Source of the DNA: Terebella lapidaria
Lineage: Eukaryota; Annelida; Polychaeta; Terebellida; Terebellidae
Reading direction: 5' to 3'
Length of the DNA stretch: 64,000 nucleotides
Assembly: GCA_949152475.1 (NCBI GenBank)
Contig: OX424570.1
Coordinates: 23,556,694 to 23,620,693, forward strand
Shown: positions 1 to 13,600 of the stretch, piece by piece
How the letters are laid out: every line of letters starts with the position of its first letter
Position numbering within the stretch: position 1 is the first letter of the stretch
Position numbers and translations under genes: made by a program
The notes under the pieces: model-generated
What the model was told of the DNA's origin: nothing
Databases searched by the model: none
Seen by the model: only the letters and a program-made list of their open reading frames with translations

Positions 1-1462
1 AAAATCTTCACAGGCCTGAATACATATTGAAAGTAATAATAATAGCAAACAGCATAACAAAACTCATACATCTAGACTAATGAAAAGAGTAAGGTGCGTC
101 ATTGTTACAATTTAGTTCTCAGCGTATCCATGCATCCACATTCTACAAGACAAGTTTTGTTGTTGTTATTGTTGATGTTTTTTGTTGTTGTTTTTCAGTT
201 TGCACTTCGGCGTATATACATATATAAGATGCGTCATTGTTACCATGATATATACACACATATATACATACCCACACACACACCTATACATACATGTATA
301 TACACACACAGACACACACACACACATATATATAGATACATACATACATGTGCGTGCATACATGAAGACAAAAACCGTACATGTATGTGTGTGAGTACAG
401 AACTGTTTTCCATTCATTTTGTTTCAACTTATCTATTCACAACATATTTTCTTAAATACGTACATGTATGCAACACTCAATTTTTCTGGTAATTCGTTCA
501 TTCACTCATAGGAATGAAAGTATGATACATACTGTGCTCGATATATAGACACGAGACTTGTATGGTAGATTTTGCTGTCATTTCATTGGAGGCATGTAAC
601 ATTTTTCAACATTTCACTGATAGCAAACTGGCATTGTTTTCATTTCATTGGCAGCGTATCAACATACAGGCCTTTTTACATGTAGAATTCTACAGACTTA
701 GAGAATGTACTTATTGATGAATTCTATACAAGTACTCAATTTGAACGCAAAAGCAAGAATAGTAGCAGTGTCTTGGCCAATGTTCATAGGTTAATTGATT
801 GTGCACCACACATTTAACTAAAAGTGTTCACACGGACATTGTCATTACTCGACACGTTTACCAGTTTTTCATCACGTTGGTTGCTTTAACGGTGGATTAG
901 GCGTTCTGCAGAACTGATCGGACATCCATCAGGAGTCTCCCCATGTTGTTATCGCCCTTCCAAGTCAGGTGGAAGGCCAAGCTTCCAAGCCAGTCCAGCA
1001 GTCATCATCGCACCTATATATACACCACTGTGAATAAACTGCACTGATTCTACCTGTTGCCATGGAGTCTACTTCTTTAATAAAAAGTGTGTTATAATGA
1101 GACGCAGGAGTTGTTCGTCTATAGCACAACCCTCTACGACCCACTGTATGCGCAGGGTTGAATAGGACCCGTGAAAACTATTCTACATTGATAGCTACAC
1201 TACGCTTCAAGTGTCTATACATTACGCCTCAAGAGTCTATACTCCGTTGTGTATCTATACTCACCAGGTAAGCATAGTCAAAGTCCACGATACTGAACAG
1301 GTAGCAAAATTTGGCTGACTTGACTAGTAAAAGGTTGACTTGAATTGCGGAAAATTGAAACATGGTATGTAGCCAACAATATTGCAGTGCCTATGAAACT
1401 CCAATGCATTACATGATTCGACTCTAATGGCAAACATATTGTTATTTTTTTTTTACCAATAG
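1..1462. other. No gene resolved; microsatellites
   Basis: I see no convincing exon here, although the missing 5' exons of the downstream membrane-protein gene should lie in it or beyond the window edge. A donor-like CAG/GTAAGC stands at about 1268-1274, but its upstream frame is not clearly coding. A mixed TA/CA microsatellite covers about 235-345. Confidence 0.5.
235..345. repeat. TA/CA-rich microsatellite
   Basis: Alternating purine-pyrimidine runs (TATACACACA, CACACACACA, TATATA). The small reading frames on both strands here follow from this composition. Confidence 0.8.
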
Positions 1463-1609
1463 GAGCGACAGTCATGGTTCCTAGTCGGATTCATCATTCT
1501 CATTTCTCTCATAAAGATATTAATGGGGATCACGTTAATTGACGCATGTTTTCGTATCGGTGAGCATACGTTGCATGGATGGCGTTGTAAAAAATGATAA
1601 CGTTAAAAA

Positions 1610-1687
<78 letters not shown>

Positions 1688-4600
1688 GCAAGTATTGTAT
1701 CGTTAGATTGAGATTTGATATTGCAGGTAAGGAGTGTCCACTCGGCCCAAGAATCACTGCAGTGATATACGAACGAGGCGTTGAATTGACCACAATACTA
1801 TTTGCATCAACTTTGTTTCAGGTAAGATGATGAAACGTTTGTGTCATCCAAGTAAACGTGTATATAAGTAAACATCAATGACATGTTGAAGTCAGATGTT
1901 CTGTTTAATAGTAAACGCAAATTCTAGCGTGCTGAAAAAATTGACAGAAAATGAATATCTTTTTTCGCACCGAGATATGATCGGCATTTGGTGGAGTGTG
2001 TTACTCATACTTCACGCTAAATTGTCACATTTTCTCTGTATTACCAAAGTAATTCTTTAGCGTGAAGTATGATTTCCGCACTGGATTCTCGTGGGCGCAC
2101 TGGGTTCTGTCAAGTTTTCAAGATTTGTGCACCAAAATTCCTATTATAATGAGTATTCATGACGTCACATATGGAGATTGCCTTAATAAGCAATATAAAG
2201 AGCTTTTTTCTGATTTACCTGTGAATTAATGGCTTATTGATCTCACATGAAGCCTGGTAATAGAAAATGGTTTGTTTTCAGTGTACGAATAGTATTACGG
2301 ATCAGCTACTAATGTGCATGTTTGGGCCACAAAATCTCACTCGTACATTTCCACATTTTTGCGCCAATCAACCCAAGATGCATTGTGTGTGGGCCCTTAG
2401 CAGCCGCAGTTGCTATGGGACATATCTCAAACATAGTTACCATGGCAAGCGAATCTGGTAACTGAATATATTATATACCATACCGAACAAGGTACATGCT
2501 ATTCATCAGGAATTTTCACGTATATTGGAAAACTTTTTTTATTAGCCTAGTTAAGTTGTACCCTTGTGACGTCATCACGAACACTCGTGTGATTAAATCA
2601 AGAATGGAACACGATATAATTTTTTTTTTAAAAAAAAGGTCATATCTGCATACCAATTCATAAGACGTACTTCATCATCTGTCATAAATAAGTAACCCGA
2701 CTTGAGTTGCACTTGAGCTTTGCAATGGGTATTGTACAGTCAGTATAAGTGGACGACCATTATTTGTTTATAGCGATTCCTAGTGTTAACACTCGCCCTT
2801 TGCACTGATATCGAAAACTTTGCTTCTCGAACAAGAATATGTTTACCACAAAATGAATATATATAAATAGTTTTTTTTTGTAAATTGCCAAAAATGCCAA
2901 AATTTATGTCATTTTAGGTAAATGACGGAATATGTATAAGAAACAAACACGGTGACCCCCTATTTTCTTTTCAGCATTAGGATGCTGATCAGTTACTTTA
3001 TAAAATAGGTCATTTTGAAGAGATAATATTCAAGAAATGACTTTCAAATTTTGACTCTTCGTTACCTCAATGTTTGTAACGGACTACGTTAATATTCTAT
3101 TTTGATTTGGACCTTATGTTAATATAGCTAGTTAATTCCATGTATTCCATGAATTCCATGTAATGAAATGAACGTAAACAAGTTTCAACTTTCAGCTGGT
3201 GTTTTCTCGTAAACTCCCAAATACCAAAAATTGTGCCTATGTGGTGACAACCGTGACGATTTTGGAACTGGTGTACATTTTTTGGCTAATCTATGCCCAT
3301 CATAAAGGTGAGCATGCGTTATCTATCGCACACATGCAAGTGTACAATTTACAATAATATTTTCATTGAAACCTTTTACGTATTCATGTCATACTTGATC
3401 CAATGAGAAAAAAATTAGCCCAAGGGCTAAGAAAGGTTACCGGACAATATATATTTTAGATATTAGTATTTTCTCCCGTGACCTTGGTCAATTCAAGGAC
3501 ACGATAATATTCGGCATATGTCATTTCTAGTATGTCCACAATTGATTCATAAGCAAGCAGGTCATAGCAATATTCAGCATATATCATTATATATATTAGC
3601 CATTTTGTCCTGTGACCTTGAAAATGAGGTAAAGGTCAAATTCAACGTCATGACAACATTCAGAATACATCATTTCCTATATGTCCACAATTGATTCCTA
3701 AGCTGTAATGTTGATAATAAGCGAGATATAAGCCTTTTTGTGCTCTGACCTTGAAAATGAGGTCAAATGTCAAATTCAAGGTCATGAATATATTCAGCAT
3801 GTATGACTTCCCATATGTACACAATTGATTCCTAAGCTGTAAAGTCAATAATTGGCGAGATATTAACCATTTTGTGCTTTGACCTTGAAAAACAGGTCAA
3901 AGGTCAAATTCAAGGTCACGGGAATATTCAGCATATATCACTTCCTATATGTCCACAATTGATCCCTAAGCTGTAAAGTCGATGTTAAGCGAGAGATTTT
4001 AGCCATTTTGTGCTCTGACCTTGAAAATGAGGTCAGAGGTCAAATTCAAGGTCACGACAATATTTGGCACATATCACTTCCTATATGTCCACAATTGACT
4101 CCTAATCTCTAATCTCAATATTGAGTGAGATATCAGGAAAAATTGTTTCCCATTATAGGAGAATTTAACATGGGAAAGTCCCATTTGGGACCTGTCGAAA
4201 AAATCAAAATGGCTGCCACACGCAGATCGGCGATTCAGGGCCAATGAAACTTATATACGTCACAAGGGTATATGAGAGGAATCTTTTGAAACAAAAATCT
4301 CAGAAGTGGTCAGACAGTTTTTGAGAAAATGGCCGCCAAAGTCCAAAATTGGCCGTTTTTCGACGAAGACGGCCGCTCTGACCTTGAAACCGAGGTCCGA
4401 GGTCAAATTCAAGGTCACGAGAATATTCAGCATATATCATTTCCTATATGTCCACAATTGATTCCAAATGGCTAATCTCAATATTGAGTGAGATATCAGG
4501 AAAAATGTTTCCCATTATAAAGCATAGTAACAGTGTCTGCTAAAAATTGGCGGTTCTCTGATTCGCCAAGTTGGGCCCATTTTAAAATCAATGGATTCAA

Positions 4601-7600
4601 GATGCATTTTCAGTGTCGAGGTGTGATTGAATTGAATCATTTATGTCATACACCATATATTTTCTACACAGACATGTGTATTTTCAGTGTCGATTCGCGA
4701 TTAAATTGAATCATTTTTGTAACACCACTATCTACTTGTATTTTCCATACTGGCACATGCATGAATGTGACACATTTGTAGGTGTTCGGATCTGACAAAT
4801 TTAATATATCTTGAAAATCACACAATTTGCAGGATGTTGAAGTTAATTTTTAACAAAATCATAACATTTCCTAACCACGCAGATTATTGCAATACAAAAC
4901 TATGACGTACAATGCAAAAAGTACTAGTAATATATGACTGGTTCTTCTAGCTCACAAATTTCTATGGTAGAAATTCACATTTGGGAATGAGTATACGAAT
5001 ATTCCATGTGCTCGTTTTGCTTCAATAAAAAAAATCAGTTGGGTATATACAGTAACCTTATCAGTATTAAACTAGTATATTCTGGAAAACTAGAATCGGA
5101 AATAAAACTAGTACAATATTAAGAGTCTACAGATCAAAAAGAAATTCTCATCCGACAAAGAGGGTGCTGTTGTTGTGTCCCAGGCAAATTTTGCCTGCAT
5201 ATCTCCCACTGATAAATTGTCACGCGCATTGAGATCAACCCAATTTTTCCCTTCTTTTCCTCCCAGTGAAGCGACAGTTAACTTCGTTAGCTGTTGTATC
5301 AACATATCCAATCCAAGGGTAGTCGGCTCCGTCATCAGCGGACTTGACTGCATTTGCATTTCCCCCACATCAACATTCAAGGGGCGCAGGATAAGGCCTA
5401 TAAAATAGAAAATGATATCAGGAATCTGTGTATCAACAATGAGGTTCCTGTTTGCCACCAGGATCGCCACCATGTAATTCGGGTATAGATAAACCATAGA
5501 AACAGTCTACTGTGCCAAATACATACAAAAACGTAATAATGTTACATTAAATTTTTGTTGTGTTTGTTTTGGCATAATGCAGACAATGGACATGACGTTT
5601 TTTGTACTTCTTGGGCATAATAGACTGTTCTAGAGCCCCAAAAGCACATGGCATCAGCAGGTACCCCATTCCATAATAATTTATGTACCAGTGTTGTAAA
5701 GGTCCTGAAACAACAAAATAATAGTATGCATACCGGTCGGAAGATCAAGTGAATGTCAGCAGTCTCCTTAATTGTATTGGAATTCGAAGATGACTGGATA
5801 ACTGTGGACATTTGCGATATTTGATAAGATGTATCAAACATATTCTATCCATATCCGTTGTCATTATCGACATTCATATGCCCAAAATTCTACAATTTAC
5901 TCTCACAAAATGTATACTAATCCTCATAACTTAAATCATCATACAGGTAATCATTTGCGTATTACAGTATATGTCCTGGAATCGCCTGACATGTCCCGAA
6001 TTAGTTCTTATTATTGTTAAATACAAAAAACTGGATTGGTCACAAAAAGCGCATAGGACTCTATGACAATGATTACAATCATTCACCGATATGAGATATT
6101 GAATAATTAGGAAACTATGTATGATGTTATTATTCATGCATGTATTCATTTCATATAGACACTGTTTGAATCCATTTTTTTTACCTGTAAGTTCAAAATA
6201 TCTATTCATCATAAAAATGAACGATCTTTTTCAGGGTGATTTATTTGAATCGACTATTTGAGTTGTGTTTCAATGTATGATCTGGTATAATAGTATTCCT
6301 TGACAACACAGTGATATTTAAATTTTTAATGTTGTTCTCAGTGATTCTGAATGATTTATTGATAGTACAAACGATTAAATATACTAGTATAGCAAACATA
6401 ACAGTTTACCTGAGTACTGGTAGTTGATTTATTTAAATCACTAAATCAATTAATGCGTGTACACCAAGTTCTTATTCGATTGTGTGAAATATCATATGAA
6501 CTTACCAAATATTCACTCTTCAACTGGGAGGTTTTTTAAACCACATAAAACTATACTGTCTGTGCCTAGAGATTGTGAAAGACGCAACTGAAAATAAAAA
6601 TGCTTTCTTGCTTGGAAATCACGCAAGTGTTTCCCTCTAAGTCTTCAGCTTTTTGATAACTAGAAAGTGTTTACTGAATTGAGTGGTTGTAATATACTAT
6701 TATCATACAAAATGACAGTCAAGGCAAAAATTTGGTCATTGTTAGTATCCAGTAATTTAAATTTAAAAACTTGGTCCTAAACATACGTCATTTTTATGTA
6801 TTATGTCCTCCAATAGCTGTGTTGTCGTGTAGCAAAGTAAGACTGATGATTTGGAATCACATGCTCTATAGTAATTTAGTCATAAGAAAACGTCAACCAC
6901 CGTGACCTGACAATATTGAGCAAAGCCAGCAAATGTACAGTGAAAAACAAAACAGAAGAAATCACACATAGTTAATACCATAGATCTGAACGAGACTCGT
7001 GTAGATACACTACCGTTCATACACTAACATTTGCACATGATTTATTTAAATCGCCATCTGATATAAATTGTTAGACTAGATGTATATTACATAGAGGGGG
7101 TGTAGAGTACTTGTGGTTAGTAATACCTGGAGGATCACCTATGACTAAGTGTGGTTGTAAGAATGAAGAGGGGTTGGCGGCACCAGTGTAAGTTTCGCTG
7201 ACGGAATGCAACTTCGATTTTTCGTTTTGGCAATGATACCAGTTTAAAACAAAGACTAATGTTCGCCTTATCAGTTGCTCATGTAATATCGAATGCATGT
7301 CATATCCATGGTTAGGTTTCTCTCTCGCCCCCTATTGGAAAGTGAAAACTTGACCAAAATTCAATATGAACATAGAACTTGCATAAATGATCTGATTTAT
7401 TTAAATCAGATCGAGATTTTGGCAATAATTGTGGGGCAGGAAATGCTCACTCTTTCCGGAACACCTGATTTCACCTCCTAATGGCCATTTACGGGGGTTC
7501 ATGAGTTTCCCTGTCATTTTTGTTTTCTCTCACTTCGTATGCCTGATATGACTTTCTGTCCCCGGACTATGAGATTGGATAACGGACCCTGTTTTGTTTG

Positions 7601-10600
7601 CTCGGAATACTTAATACTGGGTATTGATTCCACGTCTATTGTAGGCACTGACATAATGGCATTTTCCACGGCTGAAGCTTTTAATATTTTGATACCCAAA
7701 TGGATCTAATGAGTTTAGTCCTACATGGATCTGCAAGTTCTTTTTTATTCACTGAAAATGGAATATCTAATAGTATTACAATTATTCAACAATTGTGATT
7801 TAGGCAGATTTATTTAAATCAAAGACGAAACCTAAAATTCAATCTAGTTCACAGTGACAATGATTTTCAGTTTGCATCATGCCTTTACTTCAGGGGAAAT
7901 TATGTTGCATATAGATCTACATAGGCCTACGTGGCCTAAGTCCAAACTATAAATATCAGACCCATATATTTACATGTATAAGCCAATATAGCTGAATATA
8001 TAGGCCTGGATTAACACAATAGCCCATATATTAAGAATATTTTCTCCTGCACATTTGATAATATGAACATTAACACACATTCACTTGTCTTCGTCGACTG
8101 CCTTGATGTTTGAAAAGAAAAAAAAAACTATCAAAGATGCTTTATATTATTGACACATGTGTATTATAACAGTTTGCAAATCAAGCAATTAAAAAGGATT
8201 CTGCTCAAAGCTATGTAATTGTAAATACAGCGCTGTACAGAGTATAAGGCTGACTGTTATAATCTCTTTGAATTATTTCAAACTCACCAAAGTTTTCCTT
8301 GCCAAGTGTTCTATGTGATGGCATTTTCCAACTGACTTCGATATATCTATAAACAAACATGATCTGTAAATAATATTCACCTTCACTGGCTCAAGTGAGT
8401 TCCGACATACCAGTATACGTTTGAAATTGCGAAGTTGTGTCCTAGCTTGTACATGTTCGTGTAACTTTTAGCATACTAGTGGACCTTGCTAGAAGTTTTT
8501 GCTTTTAGTAACAGGCTAGCTGTGACTGCGTAGATCTACCCAAAACGTTGTAATGGGGGAAAACGTCATTCCACCCTATACTATGGTGAACAAAAACGTT
8601 ACCTAGTAACGTCATGGCAACACGCGCACAAAGAAAACGACCAGTGTTTGTCAGCGTTTCTTATCACAGTTGAATAAGAACCACTACACGTAGTAGATCT
8701 AGACTAGTAGCCTACATGTACACTGTACATGGCAGCATTCAAGCAGGAAAATTCTCAATTAAGTCCGATTGCATGCAAATGCTTACATCGTGATAGATGT
8801 AGACTCACGCGTGTATACCTAGGTGCATGTCTGTTTATATCGAAGTCAGTTGGACAATTCCATCACATAGAGGAAACACTTGGCAAGGAAAACTTTGGTG
8901 AGTTTGAAATAATTCAAAGAGATTACTAGTATAACAGTCAGCCTTATACTGTGTACAGCGCTGTATTGAATATTCAATACAGCGGTGTGCACAGTAGGCT
9001 AAATAACAGTCATTACATAGCTTTGAGCAGAATCCTTTTTATTTGTTTGATTTGCAAACTGGTATAATACACACGTGTCAATAATATAAAGCATCTTTGA
9101 TGTGTTTTTTTCTTTACAAACATCAAGGCAGTCGACGAAGACAAGTGAATGTGTGTTAATGTTCATATTATTAAATGTGCGGGAGATAATATTGTAACGA
9201 CCAAGCGGGACCACAGGTCTACTCAAGTGTGTGTGTGTGATGAACAAACTGATAGCCACGCAGGTATAAACTTTAATAAATCGGCTGTTTATTCACAAGC
9301 GTATGCAATTAAATCTGGACACCGAATCAGTATTACAACCCTCAAAATATCCAATGCCACATTTCGGACTTACAATGAAATAACCCCGTTTGGGCTTCAG
9401 TGTCAAACAACCCCCAAATACTATGTAAATATATATATATGTAAAGTTCAATATCACCCCTTAAATGCACAGGGCCTGATAGCCTTACACCATCAGATTT
9501 TTACACAACGTGACAAGGGATACTCCCTTAGAATATACATGTACTTCAACTGTATTGAGGCTCCAAAAGGAGGCAATTGTAAATAAAATATGTATACTAT
9601 AGAAGTCTGTGCTCCTAAAGATAGATCGGTTAGCGCCCAAAAGGACAGTTTGGTAGTGTGCTGCCTGTCAGTCAAATATAACTTGATTGTAACCTGTTAT
9701 GGCCTTAAGTCAGTGCGGCCGACACACCTACAGCTTCGGAAGCTGTAGCCTGGACGGGCTCGAGACCGTACGGGAGCCGACACGCCTACAACTTAAGGAG
9801 CTGTAGCCTGGTCGGACTCGAAACCGTATGAGAGTCGACGCGCCCACAACTTGAGAAGCTGTAGCCTGGTCGGACTCGAAACCGTATGAGAGTCGACGCG
9901 CCTACAACTTGAGAAGCTGTAGCCTGGTCGGACTCGAAACCGTATGAGAGTCGACGCGCCTACAACTTGAGAAGCTGTAGCCTGGTCGGACTCGAATCAG
10001 TGTAATGTGAGTCGACACGCCCACAACTCAGGGAGTTGTAGCCTGGTCAAGCTACATACACTGACAGAATATTAGGGCTGAAATAGCAGCCAGCACACTA
10101 CCAAATGTTACTGTAAATAATAGTGCTATAACACCAACCTCTCACAGTTGGTCTGAATGCCGCAAATATCCAAGCAAATGGATACAAGTTCCTATGTCGA
10201 GAATGCTGCTACACTGACTGGTCAAATGTGCAAAACACTAGCTCTGTCTCCTGAGGCTTCAAGATCGCAACTGCTCGAGCCCAAGGGGCTCACTTTCTTT
10301 TATAGATCCAGGCTCCAAAGTAGGTCACGGCAACCTGGATCGCTCTCAGCCAATCCCCGAGGGACTATCCCACCCCAAAATGCCGTTTTATGACCCCTCA
10401 ATTTCCGGTGAATCCACACATGTGGTTCGACATAAAACATGTAAATTACAAGAAAACTGATACATAACATGATCAAACAAATACATACCCAACTGGGGGA
10501 AACTTCCTGGCTTCATAAAAACATGACATCAAGCTATGAACACAGTAAACAAGTGCGAAAATGTTGACAGAAAATCTGCCCAAAATATTACATAATGGCC

Positions 10601-13600
10601 GCCGCCAGGAAGGAACTCTTCCGGAAGCGGGTGAAAAACTGATATAAACAAATATGGAGGCGCCTGACAGGCAAAAATACACGGAACGGTCTATTTGGTC
10701 AGATAAAAACATGCACAAACACTGATAGGAACACCTGAATACATGAAAACAAGTATATAAACCCCAAATATCCAATTCCCAAATATAAGAACCCGACCCC
10801 CTTTAATGATTAAAATATTGACAACAAATGGTGCGGCAAAGTGACAACTCTGCCGATTCAACTAGAACTGTATTTTACAAGATACATTGCGGCGCACCGC
10901 CAAAAACCATATTTGTTACAATATTCTTAAGATATGGGCTATTGTGTTAATCCAGGCCTATATATTCAGCTTTATTGGCTTATACATGTAGATATATGGG
11001 TCTGATATTTATAGTTTGGACTTAGGCCACGTAGGCTTATGTAGATATATATGCAACATAATTTCCCCTGAAGTAAAGGCATGATCCAACCTGGAAAACA
11101 TTGTCACTGTGAACTAGATTGAATTTTAGGTTTCGTCTTTGATTTAAATAAATCTGCCTAAATCACAATTGTTGAATAGATATTCCATTTTCAATGAATA
11201 AAAAGAACTTGCAGATCCATGTAGGACTCATTAGACCCACTTGGGTATCAAAGTATTAAAAGCTTCAGCCATGGAAATTGCCATCATGTCAGTGCCTACA
11301 ATTATTGCCAAAATCTCGATCTGATTTAAATAAATCAGATCATTTATGCAAGTTCTATGTTCATATTGAGTTTTGGTCAAGTTTTCACTTCCAATAGGGG
11401 GCGAGAGAGAAACCTAACTATGGATATGACATGCATTCGATATTACATGAGCAACTGATAAGGCGAACATTAGTCTTTGTTTTAAACTGGTATCATTGCC
11501 AAAACGAAAAGTTGAAGTTGCATTCCGTCAGCGAAACTTACATTGGTGCCGTCAACCCCTCTTCATTCTTACAACCACACTTAGTCATAGGTGATCCTCC
11601 AGGTATTATTAACCACAAGTACTCTACACACCCTTTATGTAATATACATCTAGGCTAACAATTTATACCAGATGATGATTTAAATAAATCATGTGCAAAT
11701 GTTAGTGTATGAACGTAGTGTGTCTGCACGAGTCTCGTTCAGATCTATGGTATCAACTATGAGTGATGTCTTCTGTTTTGTTTTTCACTGTACATTTGCT
11801 GGCTTTGCTCAATATTGTCAGGTCACGGTGGTTGACTTTTTCTTATGACTAAAATACTACAGAGCCTGTGATTCCAAATCATCAGTCTTACTTTGCTACA
11901 CGACAACACAGCTATTGGAGGACATAATACATAAAATTAGCCCAAAGGCTAAGATAGGTTACCGGACAATTTTGGTTTGGCCATGGCAGCATTGGAAGGT
12001 AACAGACCTTTTACCAATCAAGGTTCGCAGTGTAAACATATGACCTTGGGATTTACCAATCAAGGTCATCTGTATGAACTTCGATGTTACCATTACATGT
12101 ACGTGTGCGGCATTTGATATTCTATATGTTGGGTGGAATCGTTTAGGCCGCTCAGGTCAATTTACACATTCCAAGTCAGACATTTGGCACTCAAGGTCAT
12201 CTGACGTCAAGTTCAAGGTCATCATTAGTTGTGCCATATATGTCTTCCTATATGTTCATAATGCAAACAGGAGCTCTATCTGCAAGCATTTCATCTACAA
12301 AGGCAAATCTGGGCATTTTTTGACCCCAAAATGGCTGTTTTGACCTTTCAAGGTCATCCAAGGTCAAATTCAAGGTCACCACACAAGTCGCCATATATGA
12401 CTTCCCATTTGAAAGTGCCAATTTCTAAGCTCTATCTTCAAGCGTTCTATGAGTACAGTCCTGACAGCTCCCATTATGAAGGAAAAAAGTGCCGAAAATT
12501 TTCTAAGTCCAACATTTTTTTCAAAGGGTGAAAATTTTTTTTTGCCTAGAAATGGCCCAAAATGGATAGTAATGTTATTTGGGGCGAAAAAATTTTTTTT
12601 CGCCGACTCGTCAAAAATTCAAAATGGCCGCCACACTGAGATCGGCGATTCAAGGGCAACAAAACTTATACACGTCGCAGAGGTATATAAGAGGAATCTT
12701 TTTAAGCAAAAATCTCAAAACTGATCAGAGAGTTTTTGAGAAAATACAGACCAGGTGCAAATTTGAGCGTTTTTCGACCCAAAAATGGCTGTTTTGACCT
12801 TTCAAGGTCATCCAAGGTCAAATTCAAGGTCACCACACAAGTCGCCATATATGACTTCCCATTTGAAAGTGCCAATTTCTAAGCTCTATCTTCAAGCGTT
12901 CTATGAGTACAGTCCGGACAGCTCCCATTATGAAGGGAAAAAGTGCCGAAAATTTTCTAAGTCCAAAATTTTTTTCAAAGGGTGAAAAATTTTTTTTGCT
13001 CTAGAAATGGCCCAAAATGGATAGTAATGCGATCTGGGGCGAAAAAATTTTTTTTCGCCGACCCGCCAAAAATTCAAAATGGCCGCCACACGAAAACCGG
13101 CAGATTTAGGGCAACCAAACTTATACATGTCACAGAGGTATATGAGGGGAATCTTTTGAAACCAAAAACTCAAAACTGATCAGACAGTTTTTGAGAAAAT
13201 GGCCGTCAAAGTCCAAAATTGAGCGTTTTTCGACAAAAACGGCCGCCATTTTGAAAAAAATGCGAAAATCAAAAAACAAAAAAATACCTCCTTCTCAAAA
13301 TATTTTTAGGCATTTTTGTGCAAAATTTCAGAAAGATTCGATCGTTAACTTTAAAGATAAAAATGTTAACGCCGGACGGACGGACGGACGGACGGACGGA
13401 CGGACGGACGACGGACGCAACGCCATGCCAATAGGTTATCGGACCAAAGGTCCGGTAACCTAAAAATGACGTATGTTTGGGACCAAGTTTGTTGAATTTA
13501 AATTACTGGATACTAACACTAACCAAATTTTTGCCTTGACTGTCATTTTGTATGATAATAGTATATTACAACCACTCAATTCAGTAAACACTTTCTAGTT

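Noticed and set aside
1530-1830. Long IYIYIY reading frames on both strands
   Set aside because: Products of the (TA)n run. Only the exon at 1727-1821 inside this span has splice support.
11431-11658. 75-residue frame mirrored at 7298-7071
   Set aside because: Both copies are the same palindrome-arm sequence with low divergence. No domain or splice signal, so conservation is not independent evidence of coding.
12331-13463. Several 60-90-residue frames on both strands
   Set aside because: They lie in the tandem core and tail of a non-coding Helitron-like element and recur because the repeat recurs.
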